Of a DNA stretch of 64,000 nucleotides, positions 46,060-56,465 are shown one piece after another. This DNA comes from Sorex araneus (lineage: Eukaryota; Chordata; Mammalia; Eulipotyphla; Soricidae), in contig NC_073302.1 in assembly GCF_027595985.1 (NCBI RefSeq), forward strand, positions 10,604,966 to 10,668,965, given 5' to 3'. The notes under the pieces are model-generated. The model made no database searches. It worked only from the letters and a program-made list of their open reading frames with translations, and was not told where the DNA came from. A program made the translations under genes and the position numbers. Numbering within the stretch: the stretch's first letter is position 1; every line of letters starts with the position of its first letter.

Positions 46060-46329
46060 ATCCTGTTGTCCCATTTGTTGAAGAGGCTCTCCTAGTTCCT
46101 TATAGTTGCTTATCATGTACCTAGCAAATTTTGCCAAGATATGAAGATGATAATCCATTTACTTTCCTTTGCTTTTGCATATTTTTAATTTCTCATTGCA
46201 TTTTAATCGTCAATTAATGTTCAGGATCATGGTATATCATCTCCACTATTTTGATCTTTTAACCAACCGTTTTTGATTGATTTGTGGTTTCATCAGTACA
46301 GAAAATTTGCCTACTTTGAGTTCACTTTT

Positions 46330-46546
46330 TATTTTTTTATTTTATTTTTTTGCTTTTTAGGTCACACCCGGCAATGCTCCTGGCTTTGCACTCAGGAATT
46401 ACTCCTGGCGGTGCTTAGAGGACAATATGGGATGCTGGGAATCAAACCCTGGGTTGGCCTCATGCAAGGCAAACATACCTCTGCATTATCATACCTCATA
46501 CCTCTGCATTATCATACCTCATACCTCTGCATTATCACTACAGTCC
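46330..46546 (-). mobile_element. Type 1 SINE with 12-bp TSD and internal 23-bp triplication
   Basis: The direct repeat GAGTTCACTTTT at 46318-46329 and 46547-46558 is perfect. Near the tRNA-like head a 23-bp unit (CATACCTCTGCATTATCATACCT) is repeated about 2.7 times (46470-46540). Arm B has the empty site near 35390-35410. Confidence 0.92.
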
Positions 46547-46639
46547 GAGTTCACTTTTCTATATATGTATTGGGAATTGTTTTGTGTCCCAACATAGGTT
46601 TTATCTTGTGACTATTCCATAACCCCATGAAAAGGTGTA

Positions 46640-46990
46640 TTCTTTTGCTTAGTTTTGTGCGCATGGAATTCGCCACACTAGGTGATGCTCCGGCCTATTC
46701 CTGACTCTGTGCTCTGGAATATCCTCTAGTACTCAGGGATCTAATGTGGCCAGCTGTATGCAAAGCAAGTGCTTAACCCTCTCTATTATTTCTTATGCCA
46801 ATCTGTTGTTTGAATTAGTTTTTGTTTTGGGGAGACAACAGTAATATTCAGGGGTTAATCCAAAACTGAGAGATCAGGAATCAGTCTTGGTGGTACTCAG
46901 TGAACCATTTGGAGTCCTCAGAATTGAACCCAGCTCAGCCAAATGAAGACAAGCACCGAACCAGCTGTACTATCAGTCTGTTCACTAGTC
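46640..46990 (-). mobile_element. Two old SINEs, arm C copies
   Basis: These are inverted counterparts of 34923-35285: GGATCTAATGTGGCCAGCTG at 46738 and GAATTGAACCCAGCTCAGCC at 46922 are decayed B-box complements. Confidence 0.65.
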
Positions 46991-48581
46991 TCTTGCTTTT
47001 GAAGTAAAAACTTGACGTGACTTTGGTAGCAAAAGAATGAATTCTTATATGCTTATATCCATTGTTTCAGAGAAAATGTTTTCATGCCTCGCTCACCACC
47101 AAAGCACCATTTTGCGGATGAAATGTTCTGCATCAATAGTCTATCCATTTAATATGTTAGTAAGATCTCTTTAATGCATCACTAAGATCATTATTTTCTT
47201 GTTAAGTTCATTCTGGATTATTCATTGTTTTAAATACACTTAAAATTCCTGCCTTTCTGTTGCTATAAATATTTCTCTCAGTGTAGGTCAATAATTGTTT
47301 ACTTTGTTTTGTTTTCCTATAGTGGTTACATGTATTTTAATAAACTATATGTGGATGGATTTCCATATTTATAATTAGCTACTTTCCATAACTTTCTCTT
47401 GCTACTATGTTATGTTGAAAATTTATCTTATGCGATAGCTTTTTTAGCTTTTCTTTCATTCTCATTCACTGTGTAGACCTTTCACTTTTCACTTTTCACC
47501 TTTCACTGAGTCTATGATTGTTTATAGAACTGAACTGTGTTTTTTTCTTGTAAATAGCATATAGCTTGCCTCTCTCTCTCACTCTCTCTTTCTTTCTCAC
47601 TCTCTCCCTCTCTTGGTTATGGAACACCTACTATATTAAGGACTTACTGAAGACTCTGTGCATTGTGATCATTCCAGGTAGTGCTTGGGATATTGCATTC
47701 TGTCTGGGAAGCAAACCCAGGTTAGATGCATGCAAAGGAACCTCCCCACTTACTGTAACATTGCTCTGTACAACTAGAAACACTTTTAAAATTGCAGTGT
47801 TTGTGATTGTTGTGTTCTTAGGAGCTCCTTTAGCTATATAGGTGTTGTTCAAGTGTCATTAATATGGAATTTTTCAATGATCTGTTTTCACTCTAGACTA
47901 TATTGTATCTTTATATTAGTTGCAAGTGCATATGGTGTCATTACACAGTTTTGTCCCTCAAAAATTTGTCTTCATTCATTCTTGCAGGTAGTTAGTTTCT
48001 GAACAGCTCAGTGTCCCTGCTAACTCAGACCATAGTTTTAATTATCACTCACACTTGCGCCAACTTGCATACTTTACAGTGATGGGTTTGGAGAGGGTAT
48101 CCCTGTTAATGCTTGATAGTAATGCAAGAAGAGAGAGAACTTTAGTTCAAATAACTTAGAATGAAAGTGAAAACGGGAAATTATTAGAAAGGAGAGAAAA
48201 ACATAGTGGATAAATGGAAACATCTAGTCACCACAATGGGACTCATTTTTACCTATGTATAAATGATATAAAGACTAATTTATATTTTTACATGGTTTTG
48301 CATGAATATACTCATATATGTGTCTACATTTTATTTGTGTACATTATTTTTATATTTTACATATTGTATATATCTATTGTAAATACAAATGTTCCATTAT
48401 TCATGTAATTTACATATATACATAGATATTTCATCATGAACCTTTCAATCAGAAAGTTATGGGTTGTTTTAATTCCTTTCTAATTCATCTTTATACTGTT
48501 GTGTTGGAGCAAAAACAAAGTGCATAAACCTAAAAAGCATATCATGTTCAATATTTAGACAAGTTATGCATACACGAATGC
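46991..48581. other. Arm C flank, no gene
   Basis: This is the inverted counterpart of about 31760-34900. It includes an old SINE complement at about 47640-47790 and a (CT)n tract at about 47570-47612. No coding sequence is supportable. Confidence 0.6.
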
Positions 48582-49250
48582 TCTCCGCCCAGACGAGATC
48601 CAGAGCGGTCGCACATGAATGGCTCCTCTGCTCCTAAAAAACCATGATCCTGGAGGCCTACTAACTACTTTTGGCACCCAGTGGCTTCTTACACAAATGC
48701 CTCTAGACTGTGAACTGAGCTGCAACCCCATGCCGCCCCGGGAGGGGAAAGGTTTTTCTCTTTCGGCCTTTCCTTTCCTTGATGGTGACCGCCATCGTAC
48801 AGAGCCCAATAACTGGAGGTATGAGCTCATAGTGATGCAACTTCTGGCAGAAATGTCTCTGGACTTAATTACTAAAACACCAGAAATCCAAAACCGCACA
48901 GCCGCTGTTGTGGCTGCACGACCTCATATGCTCTTCATTCTCAGCAATGGAAAATAAATTTATCAAGTGATGACTTTTTGGCAGGTTTGATTGTTGGGGG
49001 GAAATCCAAATAATAATATGAGTTTTTGTTGAAATATTGAATGTAATCAACGTATAGAGAGAGTAAAATGAAGATCATTAGCCACACAGGTGGGGGAATT
49101 CAAGGGGCAGTATACGGGAGTTCTTGGTGGTGGAACATGTGCACTGGTGAAGGAATGGGGGTTTGATCATTGTATGACTGAGACTTAAACATGAAAGCTT
49201 TGTAACTTTTTTCTTGGTGATTCAATAAAAAAAGGAAAGAAAAAATAGCA
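48582..49250 (+). mobile_element. Short L1-3'-end retroelement, relative of the composite element
   Basis: The 3' part (48950-49235: TTGGGGGGAAATCC, CACTGGTGAAGGAATGGGGG, GTGATTCAATAAAAAAAGG) matches the L1 3' end used by the composite element at 36463-38871. The 5' part (48582-48800) is GC-rich without a reading frame. A short repeat GCATACA flanks it (48567 and 49253). Arm B has no insertion at the corresponding place (about 31750-31760). Confidence 0.7.
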
Positions 49251-49584
49251 AAGCATACATTAAGTAGCCACCTAGATCAAGAAAAAAACATTTCTAACAC
49301 CTCCTCAGAATAAATTTTAAAGAAGTAACTGAAATATTATAGACAGAATGTTTTCAAAATTGTGTCCTGAAGCTTATTTAATAAAAAATTGAATTCATTT
49401 CAAACTGTAAAATTATTGTAGGGACTATCTCCAGCACTGAGGAGCTGGGGAATCCCAGTTATTCCTGGGTGAGGATGAACTGAAAAAATGTCATCTGACG
49501 GCAATATAGAGATTCTGAGGAAGGGTATGAATCCAAACTTAAGAGAAAATGAAAAGGAGACATTAAAAATTTATAATAGGAGGG

Positions 49585-49770
49585 GCTGGAACTAAAGCAC
49601 AAAAGGTAGGGCATATGTCTAGCTCAGAGCTGGCCCGGGTTCGATTCCCAGCATTCCATATGGTCCCCCCGCCCCCCCCCAGCACCGCCAGGAGTAATTC
49701 CTGAGTGCAGAGCCAGGAGTAACCCCTGTGCAGTGCCTGGTGTGACCAAAAAAGAAATTAAATAAATAAA
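49585..49770 (+). mobile_element. Type 1 SINE shared with unit A
   Basis: GGGGCTGGAACTAAAGCAC, GGGTTCGATTCCCAGCATTCC, a C-run (49666-49680) and GTGACCAAAAAAG with an ATAA-rich tail. The flanks TTTATAATAGG and GTTATAATGGG correspond to the unit A TSD. It is at the same position relative to the OR as the unit A SINE at 7756-7940, inverted with the unit. Confidence 0.9.
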
Positions 49771-50058
49771 TAAAGTTATAATGGGAATGTCAGAATAAAA
49801 TAAAATTGAAAACATTATTTATGTAAGTCTCTCTTCCTTTAACATTATGTTTATTGGTCAGTCTGGTTAATAAGACCTGTTTTATATCAGCAGCGTGGAA
49901 CATAGAAATACCAAGCTCTCTGAGATGTGTGTACTTGTAAACAGGTTTATCTGAGCTCTCAGAACAACAGTTCTTCTATAATAGCTTCCTTATTTATTTG
50001 TATATATATATAAATATATATGTGTGTATGTCTACATATATTTGTTATCTCATTCGAA

Positions 50059-50999
50059 CTAAGTTGTTTGACTTAAAGAACATCACATTATCACTACATT
50101 AGGGCTTGTTTTATATCTCTGTTTCTTAGGCTGTAGATGGAAAGGGTTCAGCAAGGGGGTGACTATCATATACATCACAGAAGCAGCTATTTTGTTAGCA
50201 CCGGACATGGCTGGTGAGGAGAATAATTACACTTCTGCAATGGTTCCATAGAATAAAGCTACAATGAGGAGATGGGAACCACAGGTAGAAAGGACTTTGA
50301 AGAATTTCTTAGCAGAAGGATTTTTTAGGAATATGGCCCATATGCAGATACATGATCCCATTATAAAAGTGAATAAAATATATACAATTATTACTACTTC
50401 AATGAATATGACCAGGATATTGAGTGAAGTGTCTGAGCAGCTTACCTCCAGCAATGCTGTGAGTTCGCAGAAGAAGTGCGGGATGATAATATCACCACAG
50501 AAGGACACTCGGATCTAGAGGTGTGCAGCAGTGCATGTGAAAAATTGATGGTCCAGGACCACGATACTAATGAGATACATCGTTCCTGCCTCATGATCAT
50601 GGTGTAGTGGAGTGGCTGACAGATGGCTACATACCTGTCATAGGCCATCACTGCAAGAAGGAAATTGTCGGTACAAACAAAAAATATTTAAAAATATACC
50701 TGAGAAACGCACCCTAAATAGGGCATGAACTTGTGATTACTCTGCATGTCCACCAACATCTTGGGAACTGTGACAGATGAAAAAGACACGTCATTGAAGG
50801 CCAAGACACTGAGGAAGAAGTACATGGGGGTGTGGAGACAAGAATCTATCCTGATGAGTAGTATGATAAGTAGGTTCCCCAGCACGGTGGTCAGGTATAT
50901 GACCAGGAAGAGGGTCAAGAACCAGCCCTGTTGTTCTGGTGGTATAGGGAGACCCTGGAGGAGGAATTCAGAAACTCTGGTCTCATTCTGCCTCTTCAT
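50059..50999 (-). pseudogene. Odorant receptor C, OR1J-like, dead
   Basis: This is a full-length but broken paralogue of receptors A and B, transcribed toward B. It keeps [46 protein letters not shown] and LSTCGSHL. Lesions in sense order are as follows. The splice acceptor equivalent CCCAG has become CCAAAG. TAA replaces Leu104 (50688-50690). A 4-bp deletion near 50520 shifts the frame. TAA replaces Tyr259 (50227-50229). One extra base lies near 50139, and a short deletion near 50090 in the C-tail. The N-terminal sequence is closer to A than to B. Upstream DNA corresponding to about 2.8 kb of unit B is missing, so loss of expression may have preceded coding decay. Function is excluded. Confidence 0.95.
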
Positions 51000-52139
51000 A
51001 ATGCTCCGCTTTCCTTTGGAAGTTAAGTAGAGGGAAATGTTCAGATCCGAAGAACCATAATATAGTAACCCAATTTTTGTATGAAAGTATTGTTATTTTT
51101 TAAATCAACTTTGTTCACAACTCACATGTATGTATGCATGAATCACCATGTAACATTCAGGTTCTAATAATCCATCACATCTTCACAATTTATAAGATAT
51201 TTTCTTTTCTTTAAGTTTTATTAGAGAATCACTGTGATGTACAGTTGCAAACTTATGAACTTTTCTGTTTGCATTTCAGTCATACATTGATCATTTACCC
51301 ATCCCTCAAACAGTGCCCATTCACCTCCACCAATGATTCCAGTATCCCTCTCACCACCCCTACCCTATCCCCACCACCCGACCCTGCCTCTGCGGCAGGG
51401 CATTCCCTTTTGTTCTCTCTCCTTTTGGGTGTTGTAGTTTGCAATAGAGGTATTGAGTGGCCATCATGTTCGGTTTATAGTCTACTTTTAGATATTCTCT
51501 TAACATGGAAAAATGCTTTGAACAACAGTTTAATTCATGCTTGTACAAAGCACTATGGAAAGTGCTATGCACAAAGTAAACAAACAATGCAAAGTCTCAG
51601 TGTTGATGGAGTGTACAAAGTCCATCATAAAATCTAAGTGTGCAAAGTTCCATTATTGCTACAGATAACAGTGAAAGGTATGACAACATGTGTCTAAACT
51701 GAATCTGTCTCTTAATTACAACAGACTATCTCCCCTTCTCCTCATTTTTTAGCATGTCCTGACATGCTAAGTGACATCACTCCAACATAGTTGAAGGAGG
51801 GAATCTTTGCCCTCATTTGTATTAAAGGTAAATAGAAGGATGGCAAGTTTTTCTTAGAGACTGAAATGCTCAGGGGCACCGGTGCTATCTCTCCAAATTC
51901 TCAGAGGTGAATAATAACAAGTTTTTGGATGCCAGATTCCTAATTGTGGCTGGTTGGTCCAGAGAGAAGGTCCACTGAGTTCACACACTGATGCCTCTTT
52001 TTTAATGCCATTTATTTTTTTCTTTTAGTTGTTTTCATGAAAAGAGGGGGATAATAGAAAGTATTTCACTTAGTTCAAATCTAATTTGTATTTTATTTAT
52101 ATAGCACAGACTTATAGTGGGGAAAATTTAGTGAACTGA
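51000..52139 (-). other. Upstream flank of receptor C with internal deletion and L1 tail
   Basis: 51040-51200 and 51487-51930 match the unit A and B sequence just upstream of the OR exon. At about 51935 the homology jumps to sequence equivalent to 26730-26810 in B (GGTTGGTCCAGAGAGAAGG). A 3'-end fragment of L1 is inserted at 51203-51486. Confidence 0.7.
51203..51486 (-). mobile_element. Severely 5'-truncated L1 (3' UTR only)
   Basis: TTTAAGTTTTATTAGAGAATCACTGTGATG and the C-rich CCCACCACCCGACCCTGCC segment are L1 3' UTR. Related flanks AGATATTTTCTT (51193) and AGATATTCTCTT (51491) suggest a TSD. Units A and B have uninterrupted sequence here. Confidence 0.85.
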
Positions 52140-53961
52140 CTAATTATACCACATTAAATTTAAAAATACTGAATCTCAGTGAGGTACACAGTTACAAAGT
52201 TGTTTATGATTCAGTGTTACAATGTTCCTTCCCCAGACCTTCACAAGATTTCACTTTCCACCTAGATGTCCCCACCCTTCCCGCTCCCTGCATGCTTCTA
52301 TGGCAGGCACTTTTCTTCTCTCTTCTGTCTTCTCTCTCTTTCCTTTTAAACATCATGTTTTGTAATGCAGATATTGAAAGACCATCATTTATATCCAGTT
52401 ATCTATTTTCAAAGTTTTGATTCTTGTTCAGAGTGATCATTTTCAACAATTATTGTCATACTGGTTCCTTCTCTATCCTAACTTCCCTTTGTCCCCTCAC
52501 CCCCTCTTGTGGTAAGCTTCCAACCATTAACCAGTCCTCCTGGCTTCGGTTTGCATCTGCCTTAGATATTAGTCTCATACTACTTTAGTTTTTATATTCC
52601 ACAAATGAATGAAGTCATTCTATGTTTGTTCCTCTCTTTCTGACTCATTTTGCAATATTATATGCTTCATGTCCATCAAGTTATAATCAAATTTCATGAC
52701 TTCATTTTTCCTAACCAATTTACAGTATCCCTTTGTGCAGATGTACCACCATTGTTTATTTATCCAGAAGTCTGTTTTGGGGAATTCGGCTTATTTCCAT
52801 ATTCTGGCTATTTTGAATAGTGTTGCAATGACCATAGGTGTGCACATGGTGTTTCTGTTGTGTGTTTTTGGACCCCCAGGATATATTCCAAGACATGGTA
52901 TTGTTTGGTCAATTGGAAACTCAATTTCTAGTTTATTTGAGTAATGTCCATATTATTTTCCAAAAAGACCAGATCACGTGGTATTCCCACCAACAATGAA
53001 AGAGTTTTTCTTTCCCCACATCTGCTCCAGCACTGGTTGTTCTTGTATCTTATGATGTGTGCCAGTCTCTATGGTGTGAAACGATATCTCACTGTTGTTT
53101 TGATTTGCATATTCCTCATAATTATTGATGGAGAGCATTTTTTCATGTTCCTTTTGTCCATTTGATTTTCTTCTTTCAGAAAATTTCTGTTAATTTTTAC
53201 TCCCCATGTTTTGATGTGGTTGAATATCTTTTTCTTGTAAAATATTACTAGTGTCTTAAATATCTTTCATATTAACCCTTTATCAGAGGGTTTTTGTGTA
53301 TGTAATTTTTCCCATTCCATGGGCTGTCTTTGTATTTGGTCACCACTTTTAAGGGATAAAGACTTCTTACCTTAATGTAGTCCCATTTGTTTATCTTTGT
53401 TTCCACTGCTTGGTAAGTGGTGTTTTATCTTTGAAGATAGTTTTAGCGTCACTGTTATGGAGGTTTTGCCTATGTTTTCTTTAATGGACCTTATGGATTT
53501 AGGTCTGATGTTAAGGTATTTAATTCATTTTTATCTGATTTTTGTGGATGGCGTTAGGTAGAGGTCTGAGTTCATTTTTTTCTACATGAAGCTGCCCAGT
53601 TTTCCTAGCGCTACTTATTGAAGAGGATATCCTTGCTCCTTTACCAAAGATTAAATGACCATATATTTGAAGGTCTGTATAAAGATATCCAATATCTCTT
53701 CCATTGGTATATGGATTTGTCTTTATTCCAATACCATGCTATTTTAATTCCTACTGATTTGTAATACAGTTTGAAGTCGGAGAAGGTGATGCTTCTCATC
53801 TTCTTGGTCCCAAGGATTGCTTCAGCTATTTATAGGAATTTATTGTTATATATTAATTTTAGAAGTAGTTGGTCTATTTCTTTGAAAAATATTCTGAGTG
53901 TTCTTACAGGGACTGCATTAAAAATGAATAATGCTTTGGATAGTACTGCCATTTTGACAAT
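52140..53961 (-). mobile_element. Old L1, 3' UTR and ORF2 C-terminal half
   Basis: This is the complement of a diverged L1. The 3' UTR up to about 52560 is the inverted counterpart of 2290-2712 and 26086-26570, followed by the ORF2 end (TTATCTTTGAAGATAG, CTTTACCAAAGATTAAATGACC). The last 95 bp share the junction with the next L1 seen at 14183-14275, proving that the two regions are duplicates. Confidence 0.8.
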
Positions 53962-56035
53962 GCTTACGTTTCAGTCTTACAATGATTGAGTACCCATCCC
54001 TCTGCCAGTGTCCATTCTCCACCACCAATGTTCCCACTATCTCTCCTACCATCCCTACATCATCCTTCCCCCAGCCCCCTGCCTCTGTGAAGGCTCATTC
54101 TTTTTCGCTCTTTCTCTCCTTTGGGGTGTAGTGGTTTGCAATACAGGTATTAAGTGGTCATCATGTTTGGTCTATATTCTACTCTCAGCAAACATCTTCC
54201 ATCCAGAGTGGACTCTCCAAGGATTCTTTACTTGGTGGTCCCTTCTGTTTCTCAGCTAATTTCCCCAAAGCATGTGAGGCCTACTTCCAAGCTATGAAAC
54301 AGTCCTCCTGGTACTTATCTCTACTATTCCTTAGTGTTAGTCTCCCATTATGTTATTTTTATATTCCACAACTGAGTGCAGTCCTTCTATAGCTGTCCTT
54401 CTCTTTCTGACTCATTACACTTAGCATGATACTCTCCATGTTATCCACTTATATGCAAATTTCATAACTTCATCTTTTCTAACAGCTGCATAGTATTCCG
54501 TTGTGCAGATGTACCATAGTGTCTTAACCAGTCTTCTGTGCTTGGGCACTCGGGTTTTTTCCAGGTTATGGCTATTGTAAACAGGTATGTAATAAACATA
54601 CAAGCGCAGATGTCATTTCTATTATACTTTTTTTTGCATCTCTGGAATATATTCCCAGAAGTGCTACTGCTGGGTCAAAGAAGAGCTCAATTTACATTTT
54701 TTTTCTTTTTGGGTCACACCCGGCATTGCACAGAGGTTACTCCTGGCTCATGCACTCAGGAATTACTCCTGGTGGTGCTCAAGGGACCATATGGGATGCT
54801 GTGATTCGAACCCGGGTCGGTCGCGTGCAAGGCAAACGCCCTACCCGCTCCAGCCCCAAATTATAATTTTTCGAGAAATATCCATACTGTTTTCCAAAAG
54901 GACTTAACCAGTCGGAATTCCCACTAGCAGGGAAGGAGAGTCTCTTTTGCCCTGCATCCACGCCAACAGCGGTTGCTTTTGTCCTTTTGGATGTTTTACA
55001 GTCTCTGTGGTATGATATGATATCTCATTGAGTTTTTATCTGCCTCTCCCTGCTCATTAGTGATGAAGAACACTCTTTTCATGTGTCTTTTGTCCATTAG
55101 GATTTCTTCTTTGAGAAAGTTTCTGTTCATTTTCTGATGGGATTGGATGTTTTCTTCTTGTAGAATACAACCAGTGCCTTGTATATCCTTGATATCAACC
55201 CCTTATCGGACGGGTATTGAGTGAATAACATTTCCCAGCCTGTAAACAGTCTTTGTATTCTGGTCACTGTTTCTTTTGAGATACAGAAGATTCTCAGTTT
55301 AAGATAGTCCCATTTGTTTATCTCTGCTTCTGCTTACTTGGTCAGTGGCCTATCATCTTTGAAGATAACTTTAACTTCAATGTCATGGAGGGTTTTGCTG
55401 ACCCTTTCTTCAATGTACCTAATGGATTCTGGTCTGATGTTGAGGTCTTTAATCCATTTTGATCTGACTTTTGTGCATGGTGTTAGGTAGAGGTCTGAGC
55501 CCATTTTTGCATGTAGCTGTCCAGTTTTTCAGCACCACTTATTAAAGTGGCTTTTCTTGCTCCACTTCACATCTCTTGCTCCTTATCATAGATTAGATGG
55601 TCATATTTTGGAGGGTGTGTGTAAGATTATTCAACCCTGTCACATTGGTCTGTGGATCTTTGTTCCAGTATCATGCTATTTTAATTATTACTGCTTTGTA
55701 GTAGAGTTTCAGGTTAGGGAAGGTGATGCCTCCCATCTTTTTTCCCAGGAATTGCTTTAGCTATTCTTGGGGGTTTGTTGTCCCATATGTATTTCAGAAA
55801 CATTTGATACATTTCTTTGAAGAACATCATGAGTATCCTTATAGGAATCACATTGAAACTGTATAATGCTTTGGGAATTATTGCCATTCTGAGAATGTTT
55901 AGTCTCCCAATCAATGATCAGGGGATATGTTTCCATTTTCTCATGTCTTTTATTTATGAAGTAGCATTTTGTAGTTTTCTTTGGACAGGTCCTTTGCCTT
56001 CTTAGTTAAGCTGATTCCGAGGTACTTAATTTTCT
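53962..56035 (-). mobile_element. Older L1, 3' part (continues at 61249)
   Basis: 3' UTR and ORF2 C-terminal half, colinear with 14276-16200 and sharing small features such as GGTATGATATGATATC. A SINE sits at about 54697-54868. At 56035 it is cut by a young L1 and resumes after 61248. Confidence 0.88.
54697..54868 (-). mobile_element. Type 1 SINE, antisense, in L1 3' half
   Basis: TTTTTTCTTTTTGGGTCACACC..GATGCTGTGATTCGAACCC..CGCTCCAGCCCC is intact in outline. The paralogous L1 at 15000 lacks it, so it entered after the regional duplication. Confidence 0.9.
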
Positions 56036-56465
56036 TTCTTCTTTTTTTAATAGTTTATTTTTAATTAGTGAATCAACGTGAGGATACAGTTACAGATTTA
56101 TACATTTTTGTGCTCATGTTTCCCCCATACAAAGTTCGATAACCCATCCCTTCACCAGTGCCCATTCTCCACAACCAGTAAACCCAATACCCCTCCCACA
56201 CTACCAGTCCTGTCTCCCCCCACCCCACACAGCCACTATGGCAGGGTATTCCCTTTTGTTCTCTCTCTCTCTCTCTCTGACTCGGTGTTGTGGTTTGCAA
56301 TAAAGGTGTTGAGGGCCATTGTGTTCAGTCTCTAGTCTATATTCGGTCCGCATCACCCTTCCCCCACATGACCTCCAACCACATTTTACTTGGTGTTCCC
56401 TTCTCTGAGTTGCCCAGAATGAGAGACCAGCCTCCAATCCATGAAGACAACCTCCTGGTACTTTA

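Larger units (their letters stand above)
45060..53870 (-). repeat. Arm C of large inverted duplication
   Basis: This is the inverted counterpart of arm B. It contains the dead receptor C. It carries private insertions not in B (SINEs at 45848-46059 and 46330-46546, an L1-3'-end element at 48582-49250, an L1 tail at 51203-51486). It lacks the stretch corresponding to roughly 26800-29610 of B, as shown by the direct join at about 51935. Confidence 0.8.

Noticed and set aside
46462..46545. CRISPR-like direct repeats
   Set aside because: It is a head-to-tail 23-bp tandem repeat without spacers inside a SINE of a mammalian genome.
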